DNA from: Brachynemurus nebulosus
Taxonomy: Eukaryota; Arthropoda; Insecta; Neuroptera; Myrmeleontidae
Assembly (NCBI GenBank): GCA_035578155.1
Contig: JAPWDM010000005.1
Span: 25,976,877 to 26,040,876 of the forward strand
Direction: 5' to 3'
Length of the DNA stretch: 64,000 bases
Under the pieces are notes generated by a model. It was given only the letters and a program-made list of their open reading frames with translations, ran no database searches and was not told the DNA's origin. A program made the position numbers and the translations under genes. Below, one piece after another: positions 24,656-37,639 of this stretch. The stretch's first letter is position 1, and every line of letters starts with the position of its first letter.

Positions 24656-25956
24656 GGATTGACCGGGGTAAATGTGAATTGGGGCAATTGTGAACGGCGC
24701 GTATAATTTCTAAAATAACATTAATTTTGTTAAAAATCAAATCTTAGTATGTTTTTCTCTCCTTTCTGAATATGGTATGAAAATTTGATAACAATTCTCC
24801 AAGTATTAGTATCTTTGTTTTTATTTTGAAAAAACCCTTGCAAAATTTTATGTATCTTACTTCGACCAATTCTCAAAAAAATTTTTTTTTTAAATACATT
24901 TTCTTTTTTTAAAAGGTAAGAAATGGTTAAAAGTACTTCTAAAGAAGTGGTCTAAACCCTGAGAGGGTTCCAAACTAATTGCTAAAGAAATCTGACAATT
25001 TATTACCAATTCACAATTACCCCATGATTTTAAAATTGTGGGGTAATTGTGAACGTCATTCACAAATGCCCCCATTCGATCAAAAATTTCAGTAGTGTTC
25101 TTTTCAGAGTTGAAAATGTTGATGAAGATGCTGGTGACATTATTGTACAAGTTTCCGTGGTACAAACAATAAAAAAAAAAACTTGTGTAAAGAGCGATGT
25201 TTTGTGTATCAATCTACGAAATCACTGATGTGCTCCCTTATCCAATAACAACTTACAAAAACAGAAAAATTACTTGTTTTCAATGTCTGTGAGTGTCCAA
25301 GGGCAGTAGGATTAATACAAAACCATTTCTTTTTTTCATTTAAAGTATTAGACCTAACAGATTGTTGTTTTTTATTCATGTTAACTAAATGTATTCCCTT
25401 GAAAAAGTCTCATTTTCCTTGTTTTTGTGTGAAAATCTTGTAATTTTTTTATTTTTTATTTGATAAAATGACAAAATATCATCAAAATATCATTTTTAGT
25501 TTGTAATAAATTTGTTCCTACAATTTTTGTTATTTTTATTTAATCTTGATTTTTGGTGCAAATTTGAGGTATGGATAACTTGCATTTAACAAACGGAAAT
25601 TGTGACTGCTAAAGTATGATGAAAAATTTGTAAGTGGGGTAAGTGTGAAGAATTTAATTTGGGCTTTACTTTGATGTACCTCACTTCTCTTGTAATCCGT
25701 TCTAGATAATTTTTCTTATAGCATTCACTTTTTCCCCAAAATTCATAAGATTTGCAAAACCGCACCGGGGAAATGTAAATGGCTTATAAAATTTTTGTTT
25801 TTCATACGAATTTGCTCAAAATTGGTATGGTGCATCCTGAATAATGTAGAATTAAAAATAAATCAACCACAATGTGATACATAAAATAAAAAATACTTAA
25901 AACAACGCTTTTATCTCAATTCATGAAAATCCATTCACAATTACCCCGGTCAACCC
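24656..25956. mobile_element. TA-flanked element with GGTTGACCGGGGTAA ends and internal copies
   Basis: The left end is GGATTGACCGGGGTAAATGT, the right end reversed GGGTTGACCGGGGTAATTGT, and TA lies on both sides (24654-24655 and 25957-25958). The motif GGGGTAATTGTGAA or its inverse recurs inside near 24689, 25015-25075, 25635 and 25765. A 91-codon minus-strand frame (24890-25165) is not recognised. Confidence 0.8.
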
Positions 25957-25958
25957 TA

Positions 25959-26240
25959 TTCGAAATGGGTGTTTAATCAAAAAAATATATTTGTAACGAA
26001 CTTTACCCGCTGATTCGCTTTTAAAATGTATTTCCCCACGGGAATCAAATAGTTTTACAAGGTACAAAATAGCCTATGTCCGTTTTCATCCTCCCCTCTC
26101 TTAACAATAAGCAAAGTTTGAAGTCAATCATATCTGTTAAGATGTGAAGGCGAGATAAGCAAACTCATAAACACTTAGACACTCATAAACACTGAAGGTT
26201 TCATACAAAAATAAATTGTAAGATTCACCCAAAAAAATCA
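25959..26240. other. AT-rich DNA, nothing seen
   Basis: No feature supported. Confidence 0.35.
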
Positions 26241-26299
26241 AAATCCTTATATGTATTGCAAAAAATATTTATTCAACAGCATATTACATGTTTATTTCG

Positions 26300-26480
26300 T
26301 TATGATGTGTGTGGAGGACAAGCGAAGTGGTGTCAGAACTAAGATTTGGTGGGTATGCGGCTGCAGCAGTCTTCTTAAGGAATTCTGTCGATATCTGGAA
26401 CGGTCAAGGAAAATAGCAGGAAATCCTCGATTTATCAATTTGCTAGTGCCAATGTCTAAACATCATAAAACACTCTATAC
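26300..26480 (+). repeat. Diverged relative of the 476-bp units
   Basis: GGAGGACAAGCGAAGTGG, CAGTCTTCTTAAGGA, CTGTCGATATCTGGAA, AAATAGCAGGAAA and GTGCCAATGTCTAA occur in the same order as their counterparts in the tandem units at 12413-13838. Nucleotide identity is clearly lower, so the copy is old or from a separate subfamily. Confidence 0.65.
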
Positions 26481-26549
26481 ATTCTACATTCACTTTCTAT
26501 CAAAACATTCTTTAAAATATTCTTTTATTGTATATAAGTTATTCTGATT

Positions 26550-28125
26550 ATTTTTACTGTTTAACATTAGAAAGAACAAAATTTAAAATATAAAAATATT
26601 TAAATTTAGTTTTGTTAATTTTTTTTCACGGCAACAGGAATTTTTTGAAGACAATGAAATTGGTATTTTGTAGTCACAAACTTTTTTTATGGAATATTTA
26701 ATGAATAAATAAATAAAATATCTTTCACAACGCCAAAAAATATATTATAATAATAACAATTCGGTTTTCTAAGAAAATATGATATTTATATTTACAAAAT
26801 TATGACCTAATTTCAAAAATATCTTTGGTAGATTTTTATAAAATCGTGTATTTATATGTTTTTGCGGAAGATTAATTACCATACTGACCTGATTTTTCTC
26901 CAATCGTTTGCCACAGTCATAAAACAATTATCCCAATGTGTTCCAGTTGGGACGTGATTACAAAAAAAAGAAAAAAAAATAGAAATTAATTAGATCAAAT
27001 CTTTTCCAGTTTTATTAAAAACGTTTCGAAAAAAATCTTTACAAAACAAATAAAATAATATTTTTGTTTTTAATAAAAATAATTAATGATTTCTTAAAAA
27101 AAGAAAAGAATAATTAAAAAAGTTCGTCAAATGCGTACTGGGACACGCATAAATTAGGATTCCGTAGTCATTTCAAATTTAAATGGTCCCAACGAAACAT
27201 TTTTGAGATGAAATTATAATTTAGAATTTACGCAATTTTTTTTTAAATTTTGCATATTACGCCTTGAAAATATCTCACTGTTTCTTATAGGTAATTTTCT
27301 AGATGCTTCAAAATAAATTGTGAAAGAATTTACCATTACTTCTGTTACTTCTATAACTAAGAAAACTGTAACTGTAAAAAGACGAATTCCGTGATTTTGA
27401 CTACGGAATCCCAAAAAGAAACTGATCTTTTACTTTTAATGAAATTAATTTAAAACTTAAGATTGAACAATATTTGTTTTCTTGAGTGTAAAAAAATATT
27501 TTCTTTCTAATTCTTCTTTGAAAACTTTTTATTTCTACCTTTCTATTTTGTTCGTTTAAAAAGAAAAATATTTGTAGAGAAAATATAAAAATTAAGAAAA
27601 TTATTTTTTTTTATTCTGATGAATTTCAATTAGAGAATATTTGTATATGTACAATCTTTTTCTTTCTTTTTCGAAGAATTCTCAATGAAAATGGCTTTGT
27701 TAGTTTTCGGAAAATTCTATTTTGACTACAGTACGTAAAATATTCAACATAATTGGTATAACAATTATTTGTGATACAACCAAATTGCATCCAATCCACA
27801 ATAATTGGAACTATTTAGATTGTGTCGGATGTATTCTTACAGATTGTTTGAATTTAACTGCAGTATTGACAAACAGAAAAAAGTATCAAAAGTACGAAAT
27901 TACGATAATCTCGGGATTATTTATCATTAATATGATTGGATTCCTTGTGTAAACATAATATTTTTAAGTTTTTAATTTTATCAAAAAGTACCTTTTACCT
28001 ACGGCTTCGTCGGCGTGATATTTGAAAACTATGCCACACAACTGACATTCCGTCTGCCGACGATATGCACATGAACAATGCATTTTTTAACCACCAATTA
28101 CCATAATTCCACTGTTTTATTTTCC
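26550..28125. other. AT-rich DNA with one small inverted repeat
   Basis: GGATTCCGTAGTCA at 27157-27170 is inverted at 27398-27411, a possible 255-bp MITE without a clear target duplication. The 76-codon frame at 27722-27952 contains a hydrophobic tail but matches nothing I know. No other gene signal. Confidence 0.45.
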
Positions 28126-28133
28126 CTCACGAA

Positions 28134-28332
28134 CAAAGGCGTAACTACAATGAAGCAGGTGGAGCAATCGCGTCAGAGAATTCTTGTTTGGTAGTTTTAA
28201 GTGCTCAGGGTTTTATTATTATTTTAGAGTTTTTACTCGTCAGTGAACATTTTTGGAGAAAAATGAACTTTTCAAAGGGGGACGTTTGAGTCAAAATCGC
28301 TTCTGAATGTAAAATTTATAGTTACGTCTTTG
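28134..28332. mobile_element. 199-bp hAT MITE
   Basis: Ends are CAAAGGCGTAACTACAA and, reversed, CAAAGACGTAACTATAA. Flanks CTCACGAA (28126-28133) and CTCGCGAA (28333-28340) match 7/8. Confidence 0.85.
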
Positions 28333-28340
28333 CTCGCGAA

Positions 28341-29617
28341 TGAGAAGCTTTCAAAAGTAAAAAGTAGTTTATGTCCTTTTTAAAGCGAACTGATTACCCT
28401 TTTGACCCGCAGAAAATAAAAAAATAGACAAATAAAATCACAATTCACAATTATGATGTTAGTTAAGATTTGGATGGAAAGGGCATCATCGAAAAGTTAT
28501 AATTTAGAGTTTCAAAAATTTTGGTAAAATCGATGACGTTCAAATTAATAATGTCATCAATTATTTCCTTCCTCAAACCATATTTTATAAAATTAATTTA
28601 GATCAGATTAAAAATAGTGCGATTATGATAATTTTGGATTAAGCTTTTAAAAAATAAAATACCATTTTCAGTCGAAAGGTTTTTTTTTTGCTAATCTTAC
28701 GCTTCTAATTTTGTCAAAACTGAAAACCTCCAATTCACTCCCAAATTGACAATTTCATTCATTTCTAATTAATCTTAATATCTCTATATTTTAATTATAC
28801 ATGAATAATCTGTATTATTTACAGATTCATACATAATTAAATTAAAGAGTCGCAATAATATTTACACACACGGACAATTACAGTCGGTAAATACTGTCAC
28901 GGTTGAATTGTTTATTATAAAAATGTAAATTAAATTGTAGACATTACAAATTACGTATACCATAAATACATACACTGAAACTACATTTAGCTAATCAAAA
29001 TTAATGCTATCAGATAATGTCTCTACTATACATATAGACATTTGGCAACACAAATTTTTATAAAGAAATTAGGAAAACTGGTTAGTTTAAAAGATGATAT
29101 TGTAGCCATATTTCCATTGCGAATTTATTTTTTAAGGACAGATTTTGGTGTCGGGAGTATTTTGAAGTTGAGTAATCTGGATTATGAAGCCTGAATAATT
29201 CCAATAATAATCATTAGGATACACTTTTTAGATTAAAATTTTAACTGGATAAACGATCAAAACATCCCGAGTCTCTGCTTTTCAATAAGTAAGAGAAGCA
29301 ATCGTTATAAATATTTGCTGTTTTAATTAGTATTTTTAAGAAAACGGAAACATTATTAAAGGTTAAAAACTTTTTCTACCATTATCTCGCTGAATTAATG
29401 CAGATAATTTTACATAAAGTGGCAACGAGTTATTTCAAGAAATGTGTGCATTTTATGTAATTTACTACGATGAAACTGGTGTGTTGTTGTGCACACGCTC
29501 GTAAAGGCGTGCAAGTCTTTTCAACCACTAGAAGATCCCTGAGTATTTTTGTCGATGTGTAATTGTCGAGGTACAAATAAATATTTTAATTAAGTAAGTT
29601 TTAATTTAGAATGTAAA
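28341..29617. other. AT-rich intergenic DNA, nothing seen
   Basis: No coding or structural signal supported. Confidence 0.4.
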
Positions 29618-29619
29618 TA

Positions 29620-30206
29620 CACACACCGGCATAATTAGCGGAACATTAAAAAAATATAAAAACCTATTTATTAAACAAAGTTGACGGTTTTTTTTCATTT
29701 TTACTTAAAATAATATTGAAGTAACGAATCAGTTGACTTTCCATAGAATTGTTTTTATTTATTATTGATGCAATTCTTTTTAAGAGGTCTGTCACTTTCG
29801 AATTCAAATGCCGTTTCTTCTCAATGTGGTCGAGCTTCAAACTGCCGTAGGTAATTGAAGAATGGCAAAGACTGTCCCAGGAAACTATAGATAACATCAT
29901 TCTGAGTATAGAAACGAATGGAAGCTTTGATAAGAGCATAGGAGGAACCAGGCAGGATTAAAACGCTGTTTCATTTTCTATTTGATAAATAATCTTTAAC
30001 TAAAATTATTCTTAGACGACATGAGATTTCAAAAATTTGCCATTTTATATGGTTACTTGTTTTGCTACCGAAAATAAAGGTATATCGACTTGTGAACATG
30101 TAATTTTAAGTGAATAATTAAATAAGATTAATATTTTCTTGAAATTAAATGGTTCATTTGATTTTTACAGATATTTTGTATGTTCCGCTAATTCTGCCGG
30201 TGTGTG
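29620..30206. mobile_element. 587-bp TA-flanked MITE, Tc1/mariner-like
   Basis: The left end is CACACACCGGCATAATTAGC and the right end reversed CACACACCGGCAGAATTAGC; both continue GGAACAT. TA lies on both sides. The 91-codon minus-strand frame inside (29664-29939) shows no transposase motif. Confidence 0.85.
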
Positions 30207-30249
30207 TATGTCTACTTGTATTAGAACTGTAATTCAAGTTTTTGCTTAA

Positions 30250-31873
30250 GGGGAACCACTAGTATGACATTTTGAAAAAATTGGGAAATTTTTTTTGCAT
30301 GTTTCGATAGTTTATACCTTTAAAAATAACATACTAAAATTTCAAGTGCATATCTCAAATAGTTTTTCAGTTATAGCCGGGTCATTACACGCCACTTCAT
30401 CCAGGTCATGTCACCCATGACCTCAGATTTAGCTGAAATTTTTTTTATTTGTTTATTTAACCATCCTAATCATCTGTACAAAATTTAAAAAAATTATCTC
30501 TAATAGTTTTCAAGTTATGAATTTTTGAAATTTAGCAAAATAGGGTTAAAATGATGTTTCCGTGGTATTACTTTCGGTGACGTTATTATATTAAAAAATC
30601 CATAACTTCTGTAATATTTAATATAAAGCAATAATTTTTTCATCAAAATGTTCAGAAAAGTCAGGAGATTACAGGAAATTTGGTTAATTATCACTTCATG
30701 TTTCTATGTAATGCTTTGTTAGACTTAAATTTTGAGACATTTTTTAATCGATAAACAAAAAATCTTTAAAAGTGATTATTGACCAAAGGCATAGCAGTAA
30801 CCGTAGTAATTTTTTTTTTAAAATTTACCCTAAAGATGTAAACTAAAATAATCTGGAACAAAAATAATGGTTTTTTACCCGCTAATATTTTTCAGACACG
30901 TCCGACGTCTGGAAGCTCAAAAAACGAGTCTTTTGGAATAATTTCCCAAAATTCAAAATTTTTGTTTACACCATTGAAAAGAGGAGAAAAAATTACATAA
31001 TAAAGGTCTTTAAACTATTATTCTATGTCAACTTGTTTCCAAGAAAAACTAACTTTTATAAATGGTCGCCGTATATACCACTGTCGCGGCATCCTGCATA
31101 ACATAGCGAATTTTCATTTATAAAAATTAGTTTTTCTTGGAAATTGAGAAATGTATATGAAAGCTGATAGTTCGGGAGTTTCTGGACGTGGCTGCCAGTC
31201 ACATGTTGTGGAGTAGCTAGACCCTGGCACATTTAAACGACTCATCTAGTTTTACTATGACCGTTATAGTGAGTACATCGTAAATAATTTTAGTAAAAAT
31301 TCTCAGTGATTAAAATTAAAAGGACTAAAAGGTAAGGTAAAGAAAAACTACATTTTTAAAATTTGCTGCAGTTATAACTCGAAGACAAATCATCCAATCG
31401 ATTTGATTCTTATTGCAGCTTCTATTATATATGTTTCTTCGTACCATGAACCTCCAGTTTTCCGATCGAATAAAAAATGTAATTTTTGCAGGCCAAAAAT
31501 CATCAAATTTTCGTGCAAAATTTGAAACTTTTTTTAAAAAAGTCCGCCATTTGGTTAAATTTCAACTTTTTTTTTCGATTGGGGTTCATGGCACGGGCAA
31601 TACCTTCTGGTTTTAATAATAGGCTTTTTGTTTTTTTTTTTTTGATTTCAGGCACTGTGAAGGTCGCTATCACTGCAGCAGTGGGGGAACTTCTTTTGGA
31701 GCCTTGGGAGGTCAAGAATAATTCAATTTTTTGGTCCAAAAATGTTATCATGAATTTATTATATATTAACGAATACATTCGTAAAATATTAAAACATTCC
31801 ATACAGTAGTTTTATTTAAAAAAAAAATCCCAAAAATCACCTTTTTTTCAGACGGTCACACTAGTGGTCCCCC
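30250..31873. mobile_element. TTAA-flanked element, 1.6 kb
   Basis: TTAA lies at 30246-30249 and 31874-31877. Ends are GGGGAACCACTAGTATGAC and, reversed, GGGGGACCACTAGTGTGAC. The TTAA duplication fits piggyBac or Kolobok; without a transposase I cannot choose. It contains a head-to-head piece of the 540-bp repeat (30955-31145). Overlapping open frames at 31413-31809 on both strands are not gene-like. Confidence 0.8.
30955..31145. repeat. Head-to-head fragments of the 540-bp repeat
   Basis: GAAAAGAGGAGAAAAAATTA through TTTATAAATGG is in one orientation, followed by CTGTCGCGGCATCCTGC through TTAGTTTTTCTTGG in the other, forming an imperfect inverted pair. Confidence 0.7.
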
Positions 31874-31877
31874 TTAA

Positions 31878-32672
31878 TATCACCAGCTTAGCTCGCTTCT
31901 CCGTACCCAAAAATTAGACTCGACTATCTTACTATATCCCATTCAACTCCAATACAGTTTACTGTCTATATTACATTTGTATGTGACCTTCACTTATTAA
32001 TCATTCACGATACCCAGACAATCCAGACGCCAACCGTACGCTTTATAGCTGAAGTAGACTGCTCGTTGCATTATTACCACCCGCCCGACGTAATCATCGA
32101 TAAAATTGTAGACTTAAACTATATATACATAAATATATTCATATTATATTGTACATTCACAAAAGCGGATAAATATGTAGTTTCTAGTCGGTTGATCGAC
32201 ATTGAACGTCCGCGGCACATCAGGCACGACTATAGCCGACGTTTTAATACAAGAATTTATTGAGTGCATTGAATTATACGATGCCACTACACTCATATGA
32301 ATGAAGTGGAGAGGTATACATATATATGTAATAAACCGAAGCATTTGACATGTACCTGTACAGTCCAGAGAGTGGGGTTTGAACTCAAACTCTCATGTGT
32401 AAATTGGGATGCGAGACTGATCATTCACAAAACCGCTATGTCAATTGTAAATGTTGTTTTTCCGGTCTCTGTTCAGGGTTTCGAACATTATTAACAGTTC
32501 CTGTACAAATGTACACTACAGTATCAAAAGTAAAATAAAACGGTCTTTAACAAGTTGGGGTGCATATTTTCTTCTAGTGCCAAAGTTTCTGTTAACTAAT
32601 AGTATTCTTAACTGTTCCTGTTAAATGTAAACGTGCTTTTTATGGTATTCTGGCTCTTAATTTAGAAGTTAC
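31878..32672. other. Intergenic DNA, no gene seen
   Basis: Base composition is slightly less AT-rich than the neighbours. Overlapping short frames on both strands (32066-32494) give no recognisable protein. Confidence 0.4.
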
Positions 32673-32674
32673 TA

Positions 32675-32869
32675 TTATGGGCGCAAGCTCAAAAGACCTC
32701 CAGAAACTGAGGTGAGCGAAACTCAAATTGTATTATTTCCATAGTTACAAACCAAACCAAGTAATTATGTTTTTATATGAGTGAGTGAGTAAACTTCTAT
32801 TTATTAATATGATAGACAAAAATAAATGCAAATGTAGATAAAAAAGTTCTTTTTAGTTTGCGCCCATAA
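32675..32869. mobile_element. 195-bp TA-flanked MITE
   Basis: Ends are TTATGGGCGCAAGCTCAAAAG and, reversed, TTATGGGCGCAAACTAAAAAG, with TA on each side (32673-32674 and 32870-32871). Confidence 0.75.
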
Positions 32870-33313
32870 TATTAACCTAAGAAAGAGTTTCAAATTTTAT
32901 TTAAATCTGATTGTTTACACATGCAGTGATTTCATTCATTGCAACATCTTAAAACTCTGTAAATTCCACGTAATACTTGCCAAACTTGTGTTTTTATTAA
33001 AGTTACAAATTCTAAAAAAGTGTTTTTTTCTGAATTTGACTGATTTGATTTTCATCCATATTGATTAGTCACTCTAACTAAATAAAGATATTTAATTTTT
33101 AACCACTTTAGAGGGAACTTCAAGGAATTTTTCATTTATCTTTCATCTGTCTTAAATTTTATGTTTAATAGCAAGCTGAAAAATAATATAGTAAGATAAT
33201 TTTTTTTAACATCCTAGATTATCAATTACCTATTAGTTCTAAATAGAAGTATAAATCGAGCGAGGATAAAATTTACTATGAATCGTAATTACCTACTGGT
33301 AATCAGTCAAAAT

Positions 33314-33765
33314 TAGTGATGAGCAAAATTAGTTTTGGTCTTTCAGTCTTGTCTTGGTCTTGCATTTTCTGCAAGACCAAGACCAAGACTATGTATACCA
33401 AGAGCAAGACCAAGATCACGACTATAAGTATGGCTGCAAGACCAATACCAAGACTCAAGTGAGTAAGACCAAGACAAAAGCAAGAAAAAAGCAAGAGTCT
33501 TGCTAAACTATTTAAATAGTTTGAAAGTATAATTAATACCGTAAAGAGAGAAAATTCTGATTTTAGAAGGAAAAAATTCGGTAATAAAAAATGCAAGAAA
33601 GTGCAAAATTTTTTAGCAATACCAAGACGAAGACTGCATTTTGCAAGACCAAGGCCAAAACTCAAACTGCTCTAGCAAGACCAAGACCAAGATTCTTAAT
33701 GCAAGACCAAGAACAAGACCAAGACTGCCAAGTCTTGGTCTTGGTCTTGCAATTGCTCATCACTA
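33314..33765. mobile_element. hAT MITE built of CAAGAC repeats, copy 1
   Basis: Ends are TAGTGATGAGCAAAATTA and, reversed, TAGTGATGAGCAATTGCA. Flanks GTCAAAAT (33306-33313) and GTCAAAAC (33766-33773) match 7/8. Both flanking zones are arrays of CAAGAC/GTCTTG hexamers in mixed orientation around a unique AT-rich core. Confidence 0.9.
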
Positions 33766-33773
33766 GTCAAAAC

Positions 33774-34610
33774 AAATTATGTACTAAATATAATTTCACT
33801 AAAAGTTAATAAATCGATATCTTAATTCTAGAATATTCTGGACTATACTACAGGGCTAAACAGGACCTATACTCTACAAGTTTCGGTCCAAAATAATTAT
33901 TTTATTTAAAATACACTCTGTTAACATTGCAAAGAAAATATCGGCGTTGTGACTTTGGTGTTTTAAAATATATTTTGGAACAATTTAAGAATGGTATCGA
34001 ATATTCGTAAATGGAGAAAACAAACCACAATATCTCTACAGGATTACCTTTTCAGGTTTAACCTCTTTACAGTCGGCTCTTAGCATTTGTTTTCTTCAAT
34101 TCAAATTTAAATTTCCATCATTTTTAACCATGCATCAAAAGTATTCTTTAGAGACCAGTGCACGATCAGTCATACTGTCAGTATTACTGACGATGTACAG
34201 GTAACTCTTTTAGGTTTAAATTTCTGTACTACACTGTAGAGAATGGGTACCAAATATTTATTATACATATATGCATTTTATCTGCATACAGTTACAACAA
34301 ACCTCGGTCGCTCAATATATTGAAAGTTGCAATATATAATGGAGATTGAACGGATATGGTACAGTTTTATACCGTTACATATAATTTTTTTGTGTGGTTT
34401 ATACACTACGATACTTAATAAATCGCATTCAGTTCAATTATTCTTTTCAATTTACCTATTGTTTCAGTCTTACTGGCTCATTGTGAATGATTGGCTCTTT
34501 AAATGATTGACTGACTGACTGTTGGTGGCTATTTAAACCTATTTGAAGTTAATCAAGCTCGTAACACACATGTATGCAAAATAGAGAGTATCAGTAGTGA
34601 GTGGTTGATA
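33774..34610. other. AT-rich intergenic DNA, nothing seen
   Basis: No coding or repeat signal that I could support. Confidence 0.4.
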
Positions 34611-35016
34611 TAAGGTAAGAGCACCAGTAGCCGTCATGTTAAGACATGAGCAGGACTTTACATTAAATTTTTTCGTTCAGAATTATACGAAATAACCAAC
34701 AGTAAAGCTAAACGAAAGAGAATCTTTCAGGAATATTTTAATTTATTTGAATATTTTTATAATAAATACCATTGCCACTTTTATTGCAGCCAAATTTGTA
34801 TGATAGAAATGGTATTGGAAAAGGTTCTTTTCTTGGATGTAATGGAAATGTAACCAACCAGAACACTATCGGTTGAAGTAGCCTCAAGTACATATGCATA
34901 TTTTTACCACCTAATTGATAAATTAAAGAAAAATTCAAAAATTAAACAATGGGTAAAAAATTTTTTTTTGCTCATTTATGTTGTTAACTAATGCACTAGA
35001 TCAGTTTTATCGAAAA

Positions 35017-35126
<110 letters not shown>

Positions 35127-35939
35127 ATTTAAAAATCTATTAGTTTGTATCATAGCTCGAAAACCATAAGAGCTATAAAGCTCCTGACTATAGCAATCGG
35201 TTGCCCCCGTCGGTATCTATAACTCTTATTTGAACAATTTTTCGATTAAATCAACGATTTGGCTGTAATCAAAATCGTAACTCTCAAAAAACTCACACGG
35301 TATATTAATAAAAACGCCGTGAGCAGCGGGGCCCCATCACGGTAGTCGAATTTTCCCCTTCATCTTCGGTATTGAATGTCTACAAGCGAAATGTGATTGA
35401 AAGTCTACAACCGAACTGTCATTTTGTTGGTTTCAAAACTGGTGATGAGTGTTCGGCTGATCGAGGCTTTAAAAAAAGGTTTTAAGTATTTAAGGGCTGT
35501 ATCTCAGTAAATTTCAATTTTGTGCCGAAAACAGGTAGCAGAAAAAAAGCCAACACAATTCGTACGAGGACATTCCTGCCCATGTTTATCCGCTAATTGC
35601 CTTTATGTTTTAGTTTTAAATATTAAAAAAGGACCTTCAATAGTAAACTGGAAGGCCTTTATAAAGATATTTTTTCTTTCCAAAAAAATCCAAAATTTCT
35701 ATTTTATAAATACTAAAAATCCAAAATTCCTAATTTATAAATAAACAGTGACTTTAATAACATTTTTAAATTACTTAATATGTATGTATTTCATTTGTCA
35801 TAAAAGTAAGTTCAATTTTTTTTAAATTTTTTAAAATTACTATTCGCCTACTTGTATTTAGAATAAACATAATGCTTTTAAAACACATTTAACAATAGCA
35901 TTCAATTCCGATGTAAAAATGGGAGAAGTGGGGGGAAAA

Positions 35940-36530
35940 GTGATGCGGACTCCCTACAAGGTACTAGCTGGATACTAACTGAATACACGTACAAAATTTC
36001 AGCCCTCTAGGTTTCCTTATGGAGTCTCTAGACGTGTTAGAAAACAAGCAAAAAAATTAAGGAAATATTGGCGTAAAAATCGTGGGGGTAAGGGTTAAAA
36101 GTTGAAACCTCCAAAAAACAGTGTCTGGCTATTAGCTTAACCTGTACACCAAATTTCAGCCCTCTAGGTTCATTTGGGGAGATTTTGACCCGAACGAAAC
36201 TGTTAAAAAACAAGAAAAATCATGTTCTTTTGGGTATAAAAATGGTGGGGGTAGGGGTTAAAAGTCGAGACCCCCAAAAGGCACCCCCTTGATACTAACT
36301 CAATCCGAATACAAAATTTCAGCCCTCTAGGTTTATTCGGGTGACCTGTGCGAGTGGTACAAACTTCGAAAACGTCGAAAATGCATGAAATTGTAGCTTA
36401 AAAATGAGGGAGGTGGGGGTAAAATATTAAAACCTCCAAAAAGCACAACCTAGGTACGAACTTTATCAACACACCAAATTTCAACCCTCTACGTTAATTC
36501 TGGGGGGCTGGGGGCCTGTTAGATCCAGCG
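35940..36530. repeat. Tandem array, about 160-bp units
   Basis: The block AAATTTCAGCCCTCTAGGTT recurs at about 36000, 36157, 36320 and 36482 (spacing 157-163). Each unit also carries AAAATnGTGGGGGTAnGGGTTAAAA and CCTCCAAAA. Units are about 65-75 percent alike, so the array is old. Confidence 0.8.
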
Positions 36531-36812
36531 AAAATCGTTTTTCCCCCCTCTACTCCCACCATATCATCCTAGGAAGCTGAATTTTGGATATGTTGTAGAT
36601 AATTGACCGAAACATTATTTAAAACCGGTTTGAAAAAGTTCTATTGCTTTTCCGCCCCCCACCACCCCCTTAAAGGTCGGGTCAGAAAAAAAATTTGCCC
36701 AAAATTTGACCCCACTTTGATAGTATGAGGTGCCTCGAAAATGAGCCCCATTTACCAAATTTCATCTCTTAACTTCCATAGGGGGGCCCTACACAAATTA
36801 AAAGGTGGCGGG

Positions 36813-36815
<3 letters not shown>

Positions 36816-36849
<34 letters not shown>
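36816..36849. repeat. (TA)n microsatellite
   Basis: Pure TA tract between the tandem array and the right part of the pogo-like element. Confidence 0.95.
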
Positions 36850-36853
<4 letters not shown>

Positions 36854-37194
36854 CATTTTTTTTTTCTACATATTCGTGTTCTACGGGTCCGAAAACGGAT
36901 AGCGCCCCTACTCTCGCCTCTCGCAGCTCTTATCGTATAGACTGTATAAGTCTAATTTTTCGGAGAAAATTCGACTAAAAAATAAAGGATCAAGTGTAGT
37001 GTACTAATACCCGTCAACAAAAAAAATTAAAGATGTTCCAGTATCCGTCACAGGAGACACCCAGTATCCGTCATTCTATATAATTAAAATACTTAAGAGC
37101 TATACTTAACAATAAAGCTTTATTAAAAAAATTATTTGATTGTTATTTCCTTCTGCAGATATATTGCTTAGACTGGCATTGAACTGATTATTTT

Positions 37195-37450
37195 AGAATT
37201 ATTTTTAACTTTAGTATAACCATCCGTGATGCTAATTCTTCTGAAGCATTATCAACAATATTTATAAACGCTGTTTTTGTACATTCTTTTTCATTGGAAT
37301 TAATAACATTATGTACTAATTTTTGTCTTTTCTAATTACATGGTTATTAGTCGGGCTCAAAAAGATACAGATCCATCATAACTCTATCAGATGCTCTGTA
37401 TCCTTCAAAAATTACTATGGTTCATTTCAGTTAAATTTAACCATGCTTCG
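37195..37450 (-). pseudogene. Broken coding relic, likely C-terminal part of the pogo-like transposase
   Basis: Read leftward, pieces such as QSDEAWLNLTEMNHSNF, EGYRASDRVMMDLYLFEPD and INSNEKECTKTAFINIVD appear in shifting frames with stops between. They are acidic and polar, unlike the surrounding DNA. Position downstream of the helix-turn-helix relic suggests the same gene, with the catalytic DDE core missing or unreadable. Confidence 0.4.
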
Positions 37451-37639
37451 TCACTTTGAATTTAAATAATTTCCGTTTTCTTGGCTTTATCTCTTTTACT
37501 ATTGCATTTATGTAAATTTTAAATTTGCAGTTTATTTTTAGAAAAGAAATAGAAGAATAGAAGATTGATTTGTTTCGAATATAAGAATTACTTAATTTTT
37601 TAACGAAAACTCATGATCAATTGTATCTGAAATGAAATA

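Noticed and set aside
27722..27952. 76-codon frame with a hydrophobic tail, possible exon
   Set aside because: No family recognised and no matching exon nearby; kept only as a remark.
31413..31809. Overlapping frames on both strands (67-107 codons)
   Set aside because: Inside a TTAA element, AT-rich, overlapping antisense frames, no recognised motif.
33303..33809. Leu/Val-rich and Lys/Thr-rich frames
   Set aside because: Translations of CAAGAC hexamer arrays in hAT MITEs; the same at 45841-46289.
35940..36530. CRISPR-like array
   Set aside because: Units diverge throughout and no short exact repeat with unique spacers exists; the DNA is eukaryotic.
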